Shown in pieces: positions 58,901-64,000 of a stretch of DNA of 64,000 bases. Source of the stretch: Talpa occidentalis. Taxonomy: Eukaryota; Chordata; Mammalia; Eulipotyphla; Talpidae. The position numbers were made by a program, and so were the translations under genes. The notes under the pieces were generated by a model that was not told the DNA's origin, ran no database searches, and saw nothing but the letters and a program-made list of their open reading frames with translations. The stretch's first letter is position 1, and each line of letters begins with the position of its first letter. The stretch spans positions 86,721,106 through 86,785,105 of the forward strand of contig NW_023601104.1 in NCBI RefSeq assembly GCF_014898055.3, given 5' to 3'.

Positions 58901-61694
58901 TAAGTTAGAGGTAAGTTGGGGCAGATGGTGTGGGACTTAGTGAGGGCATGCATTCTTATTCTGAGTGAATTGAAAACTTAATAAAAGGTTTCAGATAGAC
59001 AAATGTGAAAACTACCTTTTAATTTTAAAAGGATTGCTTTATTGAGCAGTGTGTGTGGAGGCAGTGAAGGTTGGAACAGGGGCCTAATGGAGGATTTTAT
59101 AGTAATCCCAGTGAGAAGTAATGATGATTCAGGACAGCGTGATAATATTAAAAGACAGAGCGGGGAACAGAACAGGCAGGCTGACTGAAATACACTGCTG
59201 AGGGGAGCAGTGGGTGAGAGAGAAGAGGTCTGCTGCACCACAAAGTTCACTTCCCTGGCCAGGGATTGAACTTGGGTGCTGCAGTGGCTGTGGACAGCTT
59301 CATAGGTTGTATCTTAACCTCTTGTGCCACCAGGGAGGCCCCGAAAGGCGTTACTGAGAAAAAGCAAGGCCGTGATCTAGACGCATCGGGGAGAAAAGGA
59401 ATATTTTAGTTTTAAATGTTTTCAAGTATAAATTTGCCTGGGAAAACAAGGATGTGTGTGTGTATATATGCAAACCTGTAGAGGCATTTTGCAGGTATTA
59501 ATATTTTTATGAGCAGAAGTACTAAGAGCTATAAAATACTACTAATTCCAGATAGATTTATTTTTAAAAACCCCACCTCGTGAGTAAGTAGAAGTTTTTT
59601 TTTTTTTAAATTCAATTTAGCTTAAGAATCCTCCTTCAACCATAACGGTATGAAACTAGAAATCAGTTATAAAAAGATAACTGAAAAATTCACAGATACG
59701 GGGAGAGGAAACAACATGCCACTGAGCAACCAATGGGTCAAATAAGAAATCAAAAGAGGGCCTCCCCGGTGGCGCAGCGGTTGAGCGGTGGGTTGCTAAG
59801 CTGCCCGCAGCCTCTACAGAGAAAAAAATAACTTGAGACAAATGGAACTATAACATACCAAAACCAAATAAGGATGCCACAAGAAAATAAAAACACAGGA
59901 CAATATTCCTGATGAGCATAGACACTAAAATCCTCAACAGAATATTCACAAACTGAAATCAACAATACATACAAGATTATACAGCATGATTAAGTGGGAT
60001 TTTTTCCAAGGATACAAGGACAGTTCAGTATCTATAAATCAGTGAATGTGATGTATTAACAAAATTAAGGGTAAAAGTCACATGATCTCAAAAGATGCAG
60101 AACAAGCACTTGACAAAATTCAGCATCCACTTATATTAGAAACTGAGAAAAAGTGGATAGAGAGGTGATGTACCTCAGCATTATAAGCAAGCCCACAGCT
60201 ACCATCACATTCAACAGTGAAATGCTTTTAGCTTTTCTTTTTTTAAAAAAAAAAGATTTATTCATTTATGCATACAAGAACTGGGGCACAGGCCAGAGGT
60301 ATGGGGAGGGGTGAGAGGATTCACCAGAGACAAGAGTGGGGAACAGAACAGACTAACTGAAATACACTGCTGAGGGGAGCAGCAGGCGAGAGAGGAAAGG
60401 TCTGCTGCGCTATGTGGGTCACCTCCCTGGCCGGGGATTGAACTCTTGCTGCAGTGGCTGTGGATAACTTCATAGGTTGTGTCTTAACATCTTGAGCCAC
60501 CAGGAAGGCCCGCTTTTAGCTTTTCATGCAAAACAAGGAAGAAGACAAGGGTGCCCTTTCTTGGCAGTTTTATTCAATATAGTGTTGTTATAAGTTCTGG
60601 CTAGTACAATCAGACATGAAAAAGAAAAGGCATCCAAAATGGAAAGGAAGAAGTAGAACTGTCACTGTTTACCGATGACATATATATATTGTAAACCTTA
60701 AAGACTCCACCAGGAAACAGAACTGCAGGACACAGTATGCAAAAAAAAGCCTGTTGTATATGGAACCACAAAAGACCCCAAATAATGAAGATACAACTGC
60801 CTTATGATCTAGCTATTTCATTTATGGGTATTTACCCAAAGAAAATGAAAACATTTAACGAGAAAAAATACTTTTGCACCCTCATGTTCACTATGACATT
60901 ATAGTGGCCAAGATAAGGAAGCAGCCTTTGTCCATCATTGGAAGAATGGATAAAGAAAATGTGATCTGTGTATCTATGTGTACATGTACATACCATAGAA
61001 TATTATTTAGCATAAAAAGAAGGAAATTTTGCACTTATGTCAACATGGATGGACCTCAACGGCACTGTACAAAATGAGCAAGCTATGTAGAGAAAGATGA
61101 CTAGTGTATGATTTTGTTTACAAGTAGAATCTAAAAAATGAACCCAATTATTAGATACAGGTGATGGTTACCAGAAGTTGTGGGGGCTGAGGGAGTAGGG
61201 AAAATGGATGAGGATGGTCAGAAGGTACAAACTTATAGTTATAAAATCAGTAAGCCTTAAGAATATAATGTACAGCGTGGTGAGTGTAGTTAACATGTTA
61301 TATATTTGAAAATTGCTGAGAGTAGATCAAAGTTCTCATAACAAAAATTTTAACTATGTATGGTAATGGATATTAGCTGGATTTAGGTGGTTATTCATTT
61401 CACAATATGTACAAATATCAGATCATTGTTATATACCTGAAACTAATACAATGTCATATGTATTAATTATATTTCAGTTTAAAAATTTGTAATTTAATAC
61501 TGAATAAGAAATTTTTTAGTGTGTGAGTGGGTTTTTTGTCGATTACTGTCTTTCACTCATATCTCATAATGTTTTTATTTATTTAGATACACAGAAGTAA
61601 AAACAAATGGAAATTTCATCTCAAAGATGGCATTATGAATCTCAATGGAAGAGATTATATATTTTCCAAAGCCATTGGCGATGCAGAATGGTGA
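27041..61694 (+). CDS. GTF2A1: GTF2A1, TFIIA alpha/beta precursor (spliced, 9 coding exons)
   Basis: Large subunit precursor of general transcription factor IIA, a nuclear factor that binds TBP on TATA DNA together with the gamma subunit (GTF2A2). Joining 27041-27070, 30837-30938, 37422-37626, 39664-39728, 44242-44317, 46360-46493, 50294-50614, 55421-55510 and 61587-61694 gives 376 codons plus TGA with no internal stop; all introns are GT-AG. The N-terminal part (about residues 1-58) forms the four-helix bundle with gamma; residues 60-110 are Gln/His rich; the centre is a Gln-rich linker; QVD/G at 272-275 is the known Taspase-1 cleavage site; an acidic stretch (about 278-330) precedes the conserved C-terminal beta-barrel (about 330-376) that contacts TBP and DNA. 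From memory the protein differs from human at only two positions (Ala114, Thr267). The coordinates given span the introns. Confidence 0.98.
27584..27604 (+). repeat. Poly(A) tract in the CpG island
   Basis: About 20 consecutive A residues in proximal intron 1, bounded by GC-rich sequence. No SINE or L1 body is attached, so it is probably a simple repeat rather than a retroposon tail. Confidence 0.7.
28036..28147 (+). promoter_or_regulatory. Possible intronic promoter or enhancer cluster in intron 1
   Basis: In about 110 bases there are TTTATATAGAG (28036), CTAATATAG (28060), a CRE-like TACGTCA (28102), CCATTTAAAC (28118) and TTTAAATAG (28139). These AT-rich boxes are isolated inside GC-rich DNA about 1 kb downstream of exon 1. 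It could serve an alternative first exon or be an intronic enhancer. No transcript evidence is available here. Confidence 0.35.
28309..28357 (+). other. G-rich tract, G-quadruplex candidate
   Basis: A run of G tracts including four consecutive GGGGT units on the coding strand of proximal intron 1, with further GGG tracts on both sides. There are ample G runs for a quadruplex in the displaced DNA strand or the nascent RNA. Confidence 0.6.
28560..29955. other. Intron 1 sequence without recognised elements
   Basis: AT-rich single-copy-looking DNA. I find no repeat, exon or RNA gene that I can support. Confidence 0.4.
29957..30231 (-). mobile_element. tRNA-derived SINE, family B, minus (intron 1)
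   Basis: T tract, TTTATGCATACAAGAGCTGG, the AGGAGAGGTCTGCTGCGC core and a head ending TTGCGCCACCAGGGAGGCCC. Nearly full length. Confidence 0.88.
30837..30938 (+). CDS. GTF2A1: GTF2A1 coding exon 2 (residues 11-44)
   Basis: Preceded by a pyrimidine tract and AG at 30835-30836 and followed by GTGAGT at 30939. The 34 codons begin [17 protein letters not shown] and form the first TFIIA helices. Met40 is encoded here. In human, a shorter 337-residue isoform is described that starts at this Met from an alternative 5' exon. Confidence 0.97.
31055..31265 (+). repeat. MIR element (intron 2)
   Basis: Shows the MIR core and 3' part: TGTTTTGAGGATTAAATGTA, then AAATGCTTAGCATAGTGCCT and GGCAATGGCATTAGCTATTA. 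Confidence 0.8.
31266..32269. other. Intron 2 sequence, mostly unassigned
   Basis: A segment at about 31560-31640 (CCATGAACTTCTGGGGTTTC) resembles old hAT-type repeats, but the family is uncertain. An 11-bp perfect hairpin follows at 31652-31677. The rest is unassigned. Confidence 0.35.
32270..32560 (-). mobile_element. L1 ORF2 3' fragment, minus (intron 2)
   Basis: The reverse complement of the L1 ORF2 C-terminal coding region, recognisable from GATCCATCCATGTTGTTGCA, ATTGTATTCCATTGTGTGTA and TTGGGTAAATAACCCAAAGT. Eroded, with stops. Confidence 0.75.
33378..33443 (+). repeat. TG/TA microsatellite (intron 2)
   Basis: (TG)n, then interrupted TATG units, then (TA)n over about 65 bases. Confidence 0.8.
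33585..34870 (+). pseudogene. SMARCE1P: Processed SMARCE1 (BAF57) pseudogene in intron 2
   Basis: An intronless copy of the mRNA for the BAF57 subunit of SWI/SNF chromatin remodelling complexes. The start region (ATG at 33589, second codon changed to a stop) is followed by the Pro-rich N-terminus, then part of the HMG box (sequence for [17 protein letters not shown] residues near 33875-33925). The C-terminal coding region near 34556-34745 still reads [10 protein letters not shown] and [12 protein letters not shown], and 3' UTR-like sequence follows. Frameshifts, stops and missing segments show it is dead. It lies in the same orientation as GTF2A1. A long minus-strand open frame across 34182-34778 is its antisense shadow. 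Confidence 0.9.
34907..35117. mobile_element. Old nonautonomous DNA transposon-like repeat
   Basis: Terminal parts (TATCCAGTAGAGCATTAG at left; TAGTGGCTACCATATCAGGC at right) and the internal GCCATGTGTGGCTGTTAAGC segment match a common about 200-bp mammalian repeat with inverted ends. I cannot give the family name with confidence. Confidence 0.6.
35686..35888 (-). mobile_element. MER20 DNA transposon remnant, minus (intron 2)
   Basis: AGCCTTGGCACTGTTCACAC at the left, AGGATGTTAGCAACAT and CATGTCTCCAAACATTGCCA in order, then CCCCCAATTGGGAACTGC at the right. This follows the reverse complement of the MER20 hAT element over its full length. Confidence 0.8.
35889..36790. other. Intron 2 sequence without recognised elements
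   Basis: AT-rich. It includes a homopolymer T run near 35934-35952 and a C run near 36496-36507, with nothing else identified. Confidence 0.4.
36791..37045 (-). mobile_element. tRNA-derived SINE, family B, minus (intron 2)
   Basis: T-rich tail, GGATTGGGGTGTAGTCCAGA, the AGAGGTCTGCTATGGC core and a head ending GCCCACCAGGGAGGCCC. It lies 377 bases upstream of exon 3. Confidence 0.85.
37422..37626 (+). CDS. GTF2A1: GTF2A1 coding exon 3 (Gln/His-rich, residues 45-112)
   Basis: Starts [15 protein letters not shown] after AG at 37420-37421 and ends with a split codon (phase 1) before GTGAGC at 37627. It holds CAG/CAA runs and seven consecutive His codons, giving a low-complexity Gln/His segment that links the helical domain to the rest of the protein. 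The CAG runs are short and interrupted, so large repeat-length instability is not expected. Confidence 0.97.
37627..38789. other. Intron 3, repeat-poor part
   Basis: AT-rich, with no recognised element. Confidence 0.4.
38790..39135 (-). mobile_element. tRNA-derived SINE, family B, minus, with internal microsatellite (intron 3)
   Basis: TTTACTTATGCATACGAGAG, an expanded simple repeat, then the AGGAGAGGTCTGCCTCGCC core and a head ending GCACCACCAGGGAGGCCC. Near-identical flanks (CTAACTTGTATTTTTT and CTGACTTGTATTTTTT) suggest the target duplication. Confidence 0.88.
38861..38941 (+). repeat. (GT)n(GA)n microsatellite inside a SINE
   Basis: About 40 bases of GT units followed by about 40 bases of GA units, with one interruption. 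It occupies the position where other family B copies have only a short GGGGTGAGAGGAT segment, so it expanded after insertion. Confidence 0.93.
39664..39728 (+). CDS. GTF2A1: GTF2A1 coding exon 4 (residues 113-134)
   Basis: A short 65-base exon after AG at 39662-39663. Its first two bases complete the Ala113 codon begun in exon 3. It encodes [20 protein letters not shown] and stops before GTATGT at 39729. Residue 114 is Ala here; I recall Thr in human. Confidence 0.95.
39729..43084. other. Intron 4, mostly unassigned
   Basis: AT-rich, with an (AT)n microsatellite at 40621-40652, a local duplication of AGTATTCTTGACTTTT at about 40919 and 40964, and a MIR-like 3' remnant near 41330-41400. No exon or RNA gene is recognised. 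Confidence 0.4.
43101..43394 (+). mobile_element. tRNA-derived SINE, family A, plus, recent (intron 4)
   Basis: Full-length, close to the family consensus, with a long A tail and a perfect 16-bp target duplication GAAATACATGGATATA at 43085-43100 and 43395-43410. The intact duplication and tail mark it as one of the younger insertions. Confidence 0.95.
43411..44241. other. Intron 4, 3' part, unassigned
   Basis: Includes a 17-bp tandem duplication GTGAAAGATACACTTAA at 43784-43816 and a small palindrome around 43900-43925. Nothing else is recognised. Confidence 0.4.
44242..44317 (+). CDS. GTF2A1: GTF2A1 coding exon 5 (residues 135-159)
   Basis: Follows a T-rich acceptor ending in AG at 44240-44241. 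It encodes [20 protein letters not shown] and ILTNS, and ends with one base of the Gly160 codon before GTAATT at 44318. It is part of the flexible non-conserved linker of TFIIA alpha. Confidence 0.95.
44779..45389 (-). mobile_element. 5'-truncated L1, minus (intron 5)
   Basis: Starts with a T tract (the poly(A) tail reversed), then the 3' UTR, then 135 codons on the minus strand (44967-45374) of the L1 ORF2 C-terminus ([19 protein letters not shown], then YYSAFKK) with no stop. The open frame suggests a fairly recent insertion. Truncation at 45389 falls exactly where a large inverted repeat begins. I find no ordinary target duplication flanking it. Confidence 0.92.
45390..45719 (+). repeat. 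Left arm of a 330-bp inverted duplication (intron 5)
   Basis: Position p pairs with position 91536-p in the right arm over 330 bases without indels. I found one mismatch (45611 against 45925). The sequence is AT-rich and matches no repeat family I know. Confidence 0.96.
45817..46146 (-). repeat. Right arm of a 330-bp inverted duplication (intron 5)
   Basis: The reverse complement of 45390-45719 with 329 of 330 matches and a 97-bp spacer (45720-45816). It ends 213 bases before exon 6. This arm is continuous with ordinary intron sequence and is therefore probably the original copy. Confidence 0.96.
46360..46493 (+). CDS. GTF2A1: GTF2A1 coding exon 6 (residues 160-204)
   Basis: AG at 46358-46359 precedes the exon, whose first two bases complete Gly160. 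It encodes [20 protein letters not shown] and a Gln-rich continuation ending APVIQQ, then GTGAGA at 46494. The acceptor lies 213 bases downstream of a large inverted repeat in intron 5. Confidence 0.97.
46925..47221 (-). mobile_element. tRNA-derived SINE, family A, minus (intron 6)
   Basis: A T tract of more than 20, (GTTT)n, a near-consensus body and a head ending CGCCACCAGGGAGGCCC. CCTAATAGTTGCTTTTT occurs on both sides, a 16-17 bp target duplication. Confidence 0.93.
47224..48372. other. Intron 6, unassigned part
   Basis: AT-rich with a short (TG)n run at 47641-47660. No element is recognised. Confidence 0.4.
48387..48648 (-). mobile_element. tRNA-derived SINE, family B, minus, with target duplication (intron 6)
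   Basis: T tract, GATTTATTTATGCATACACG, a body and a head ending GAGCCACCAGGGAGGTCC. The perfect 14-bp repeat TTTATTCATTTTTC flanks it at 48373-48386 and 48649-48662. Confidence 0.92.
48663..49183. other. Intron 6, old repeat-like segment
   Basis: 48720-48930 resembles an ancient interspersed repeat (ACAATTTAGACATGTCAGTG, then AGATAACCCACACAGACAGG, then AACTCCACAGACAGTAGCTC), but I cannot name the family. The rest is unassigned. Confidence 0.4.
49196..49470 (+). mobile_element. tRNA-derived SINE, family A, plus, with target duplication (intron 6)
   Basis: Head GGGCTTCCCCGGTGGCGCAG, a body with an internal deletion near the CTTCGGTCC region, and an A-rich tail. AAGAGTGGGGCT flanks it at 49184-49195 and 49471-49482. 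Confidence 0.93.
49511..49798 (-). mobile_element. tRNA-derived SINE, family B, minus (intron 6)
   Basis: T tract, TTTATTTATGCATGCGAGAG with a duplicated GCATGCGAGA, a G-rich stretch, the AGGAGAGGTCTGCTGCACC core and a head ending GCACCACCAAGGAGGCCC. It lies only 40 bases from an opposite-orientation family A copy. Confidence 0.88.
50294..50614 (+). CDS. GTF2A1: GTF2A1 coding exon 7 (residues 205-311, Taspase-1 site, acidic run)
   Basis: The largest coding exon, 321 bases in phase 0, between AG at 50292-50293 and GTAAGT at 50615. It starts [15 protein letters not shown]. The QVDG motif at 50495-50506 (residues 272-275) matches the Taspase-1 recognition pattern and the known D274/G275 cut that separates the alpha and beta chains. 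[19 protein letters not shown] follows; Ser280 and Ser281 are known phosphosites in the human protein. Residue 267 is Thr here; I recall Ala in human. Confidence 0.98.
50615..51379. other. Intron 7, 5' part, unassigned
   Basis: AT-rich. I see no exon or named repeat. Confidence 0.4.
51380..53400 (-). mobile_element. Old L1 fragments, minus (intron 7)
   Basis: Several segments read as reverse-complement L1 ORF2: TTGGTTTGAATTTGCATTTC near 51860, GTGTTGATTTCACTGCTG near 52820, and GTGCTGATAGTCATCCTAG then CCATCCTTTCACTTTCAA near 53290-53345. They are interrupted by an L1 3'-end-like piece at 52590-52770. Heavily mutated, with several insertions or one broken element. Confidence 0.65.
53440..54600 (+). 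mobile_element. Old L1 fragment, plus (intron 7)
   Basis: Shows the L1 ORF2 3' order in + orientation: AACAAATGGTGACTGGAATA, AAAGGCACTGTCAAAAAAGT, GAAAAGCAAATCAAAACTAT, TACTATGTGACCCAGCATTT and GTATTATTTAGCTATGAAAA. Stops are frequent. With 51380-53400 it forms an inverted pair of old L1 pieces. Confidence 0.75.
54601..55420. other. Intron 7, 3' part, unassigned
   Basis: AT-rich with no recognised element; the exon 8 acceptor tract lies at its end. Confidence 0.4.
55421..55510 (+). CDS. GTF2A1: GTF2A1 coding exon 8 (residues 312-341)
   Basis: Thirty codons between AG at 55419-55420 and GTAAGG at 55511. It starts [20 protein letters not shown] and enters the conserved C-terminal domain with VVVCQYDK. 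Ser316 and Ser321, described as TAF1 phosphorylation sites in human TFIIA, are both present. Confidence 0.97.
55511..56802. other. Intron 8, 5' part, unassigned
   Basis: AT-rich with T homopolymers near 55733-55745 and 55861-55880. No exon or named repeat. Confidence 0.4.
56803..57352 (+). mobile_element. tRNA-derived SINE, family B, plus, tail split by another SINE (intron 8)
   Basis: Head GGGGTCTCCCTGGTAGCCTA, body to an (AAAC)n/(AAAT)n tail at 57020-57049; the tail resumes at 57339-57352 after the inserted family A copy. AATGGTTG occurs on both outer sides (about 56796 and 57362), consistent with its target duplication. Confidence 0.87.
57050..57338 (-). mobile_element. tRNA-derived SINE, family A, minus, nested in a family B tail (intron 8)
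   Basis: T-rich tail, TTTATACAAGCACTGGGTAC, a consensus body and a head ending GTGCCACCGGGGAGGCCC. Its position in the tail of the family B element shows that this family A copy is the younger of the two. Confidence 0.92.
57673..57795 (-). mobile_element. tRNA-derived SINE, family A, minus, shortened and nested (intron 8)
   Basis: Only the tRNA-like part and short flank remain (GTGGGACCCTCACCGGCGGC to a head ending GCCACCAGGGGAGGTCC), with a T-rich tail. A perfect 17-bp target duplication AAGATTTATTTTTATTT lies at 57656-57672 and 57796-57812, inside the T-rich tail of the neighbouring family B copy. Confidence 0.9.
57796..58052 (-). mobile_element. tRNA-derived SINE, family B, minus (intron 8)
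   Basis: ATGGATACAAGAACTGGGGC, the GACGGGAGAGGTGTGCAG core and a head ending GCTACCAGGGAGGCCC. Its T-rich tail continues upstream of the nested family A insertion, to about 57645. Confidence 0.88.
58053..59151. other. Intron 8, unassigned part with a tandem duplication
   Basis: A 107-codon frame at 58066-58389 has no domain and no splice support. The only clear feature is the 42-bp tandem repeat at 58506-58582. Confidence 0.4.
58506..58582 (+). repeat. 42-bp tandem duplication (intron 8)
   Basis: CTACACTTGATTCTTGCAAG and the next 15 bases occur identically at 58506 and again at 58548, with a 42-base period. No sequence divergence over the 35 shared bases implies a recent event. Confidence 0.93.
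59152..59342 (-). mobile_element. tRNA-derived SINE, family B, minus, tail missing (intron 8)
   Basis: Begins in mid-body (GACAGAGCGGGGAACAGAAC) without the usual T-rich tail, and ends with the head GTGCCACCAGGGAGGCCCC. It is truncated at its 3' side. Confidence 0.85.
59758..59818 (+). mobile_element. SINE family A head-only fragment inside L1
   Basis: GGGCCTCCCCGGTGGCGCAG through GCCCGCAGCCTCTACAG, about 60 bases. It covers the A-box half of the tRNA-like head and then stops, with no A-rich tail. Flanking L1 sequence (ATCAAAAG before, AGAAAAAAATAACTTGAGAC after) joins when it is removed. Confidence 0.85.
60238..60511 (-). mobile_element. tRNA-derived SINE, family B, minus, with target duplication, inside L1
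   Basis: T/A-rich tail, TTTATGCATACAAGAACTGG, the GGAAAGGTCTGCTGCGC core and a head ending GAGCCACCAGGAAGGCCC. The perfect 14-bp repeat GCTTTTAGCTTTTC lies at 60224-60237 and 60512-60525. Confidence 0.93.
61587..61694 (+). CDS. GTF2A1: GTF2A1 coding exon 9 and stop (residues 342-376)
   Basis: After AG at 61585-61586 the exon encodes [20 protein letters not shown] and ends GDAEW followed by TGA at 61692-61694. This completes the beta-barrel domain, and the C-terminal end is that of the TFIIA family. It is the terminal coding exon and continues directly into the 3' UTR. Confidence 0.98.
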   Translation: MHRSKNKWKFHLKDGIMNLNGRDYIFSKAIGDAEW

Positions 61695-64000
61695 AGAGAT
61701 GCTTCTTTTCTTTTATAAGTGAAACAAAAGAAACTTAAAAAATTTTAAAGTGGACAGTTTGAAACTTGGGACATACACCAACCAAAACTTAATTTCTGCA
61801 TGTCAGAAAAGTGCAGTAGAAGCAAAGCTACTGGAACAAAGAAACCGTGACAACATAGACACTACTCCTAACTGGCAAGCCATGGAACTGTAGCACCTGG
61901 GGTTGTTGAGGGTGGGAGGTTGGGGTTTTGTGTAGGTAAACCATAATTGTCGATTTTAAATACAGGTACCTGCCACCGCTAATTAGCATGTAAAGCTTTG
62001 TCTATATTCCTTCCTCCAACTTGGGTTCAATCAGAAGATACTTGTTGGAATGAACGGAAGAAACTTCCCTTTTGATAGATGGAATTGAAACTGCTTATTG
62101 TATGTGGTTATATTTGCTAAAACTTACATGTAAGCTTTTTACAAAGGGGTAAGAATTATGGTGTTGAACTTTAATTCACTTGTATAAGGAAACAGTTTCA
62201 AACTCTCATAATAGGTCTTAAATATTTTTACTTACTATTCTCTCTCAGTAATATATACCTCTTCCTTCCCTGCTTTATGAAACATCTGTTTAAGAATTAA
62301 AGGAAGTAATCAAGTGATCATAGTTTGGAGAAAGAATTTACCCCATGACTGGATATTTATTTTAATTAGGTTGTCATACTTATTAAATGTAATTTAAATA
62401 CTTGGGTCCCATGTAAGTTGATCAGAATTAAAAAGACAACATCAGTTTCCTTGCAGAAAAATTTTGTTTTAGTCCCACTCCTTAAAATACTAACACACAG
62501 ACACAAACACATTCAACAGAAATAGGTTTTGCTTCACAAATGTACCCTCCTGCTAAAATTGTATACTTTTGAATGGATTTCTCTGTTGGGCTGAAGTGTA
62601 TGCTTATATACATGCTTAGTCATTTTAAGCTAAACAAGCATCAGAGAACATTCTGTGCATTGATTGAAGCAAGAGCAGGTGTTGAGGACCTAAATTTTTA
62701 TTAAACAATTTAGTAATTATAAAAGTTTCTTGTGTTTACTAGTAAAAACTTTCAAAACCTTTCATTGAACAAATTTTAAAAAATGCAACTTTGTAATTTA
62801 AGGGGGAAATTTGGGGAGTAAAGGGAGTGGGCCACTAATACATATTTACCTCTCATTTGCTGGCTCTTCTAGGCCATAAACATGGGCTCCAGTTTGCACG
62901 TTGGGAAGAAAGCATAGAAATTTGACTTGTATTTTAAAAATAGAAATTTAATATGTATATTAAGAATGCATAGCTCTGTATTCTCTAAAAGGCTCTAAAG
63001 AGCAATCTGGCACTGCTGTGTTCAGTGTGACCTAGTTGCCTGGGAGAACGGTAAGAACACTTGTCTTTACCTGTGTGTTCTTACAACTAATTCTTTTTAT
63101 AGTTTATCTTGACAATTCACATGTGTTTAAGTTACTTGTATATTGATTTATTCTACTCTTCCATTTTTGTCTTTTATTTACCTTTTGTGTTTCCAGAAGT
63201 AACATAGAAACACTTTAAAGTCATTGCAAAGGAAAACTGTGATCTATTATTATATATTATTTTTAACACAGATCTTTAAACTTCGCAAAAAAGACTAATG
63301 AAATTTTTTTCTTTTCCCTTGACTATTTCCCACCTCACTTAGCAGTTGGTCCCTTTAACTTATGTTCTGAACTTTGGTGTAAATGGTGGTTTCTAGCAAG
63401 CTTAGTAAAGTTTTATTTAGATGTTATAGTTGGTGATACGGTTTTTATTTTTACTACATTTAGTTTTTAGGGGGAAGATTTATTTGTTTACTCCACTACT
63501 CTCAGAGCAGAGTTACTTGTTTTTGTTAACGAGACTGTGAGAAGAGAAGGGAGAGAGTGAAATCACAGAAGTCCTGTTGTTTAGTTGTCCTACAGTATAG
63601 TTGCTAGTAAGTTTATATTTACCCAATGAAGAAGTCAATGACCTAAACTACCTATAAAAGTTTAGTAGTGCTGCAGTGTTGATTGAAACCCTTTGGCTGT
63701 CTAGTAGTCTTTATGCTACTGAACCTTGGCTTACTATATGATATTCGGCTCATGTTTTGGGCCCTCTATATAGACAAACATTTGCATTCATAGTAGAGTT
63801 GTATACTGGCCACTATTTTTCAAACATGAACAACCACTGCTTTCAGAGTGACTCGTTAGGGTTATTATGAAGCAGGAAATAATCCTTTGTAATTGCATCT
63901 GTGTATTGCATATTAATTAAGGCATACTTGGCAAATGCTTTTCTTTTACCTGTGAAATTTCTGAAAGCCGGTCCAAACAATACTGCATACCAAATTGTGC
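61695..64000 (+). other. GTF2A1: GTF2A1 3' UTR (incomplete, runs off the window)
   Basis: AT-rich sequence after the stop codon with no recognised SINE or L1, as expected for a long conserved 3' UTR. I see no canonical AATAAA before the window ends; ATTAAA variants occur at 62296, 62382, 62427 and 62700. The human transcript has a multi-kilobase 3' UTR, so the main poly(A) site is probably beyond 64000. Confidence 0.75.
62296..62705 (+). promoter_or_regulatory. GTF2A1: Weak poly(A) signal variants in the GTF2A1 3' UTR
   Basis: ATTAAA occurs at 62296, 62382, 62427 and 62700. Any of these could support a short 3' UTR isoform, but I see no strong canonical hexamer in the window. Confidence 0.3.

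Larger units (their letters stand above)
59590..61490 (+). mobile_element. 5'-truncated L1, plus, split by two SINE-derived insertions (intron 8)
   Basis: L1 ORF2 segments in order: ACGGTATGAAACTAGAAATC, CCAATGGGTCAAATAAGAAA, TTGACAAAATTCAGCATCCA, ACTGTCACTGTTTACCGATG and TAGAATATTATTTAGCATAA, then a 3' UTR ending near 61490. A SINE head fragment (59758-59818) and a full SINE (60238-60511) interrupt it. The frame is broken; no protein is expected. It ends about 100 bases before exon 9. Confidence 0.85.

Overview
The window is nuclear DNA from a placental mammal. It holds one multi-exon protein gene with GT-AG introns, a CpG-island promoter, and a dense background of mammalian repeats (MIR, MER20, MaLR, L1, class I retroviral LTRs). 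Two related tRNA-derived SINE families dominate it. They do not look like primate Alu, rodent B1/B2 or ruminant Bov-tA. I suspect a laurasiatherian, perhaps a bat, but the sequence alone does not settle the species.

The gene is GTF2A1 on the + strand, encoding the TFIIA alpha/beta precursor. Nine coding exons between 27041 and 61694 join into 376 codons, the human length, and every junction has AG/GT signals in a compatible phase. The promoter lies in a CpG island (about 26020-28520) with a TATA box at 26641, GC boxes and a palindromic E-box. The first ATG downstream of the TATA box is the start codon. The 3' UTR begins at 61695 and runs off the window.

Positions 1-26000 look intergenic: SINEs, MIRs, a solo LTR (17431-17880), a rearranged provirus remnant (20814-21858), a MaLR LTR and long stretches in which I recognise nothing. 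No exon is convincing there. The introns carry a processed SMARCE1 pseudogene (33585-34870), L1 fragments in both orientations, MER20 and many SINEs, mostly antisense to the gene.

Two unusual structures stand out. First, intron 5 contains a 330-bp inverted duplication (329 of 330 bases match, 97-bp spacer) whose outer edge abuts the 5' end of a truncated antisense L1. Second, the provirus remnant at 20814-21858 has a 4-bp target duplication, yet both of its outer ends are the same U5 terminus of an LTR in inverted orientation. I found no undescribed protein system: apart from GTF2A1 exons, the open frames are shadows of repeats, of the CpG island or of the pseudogene.
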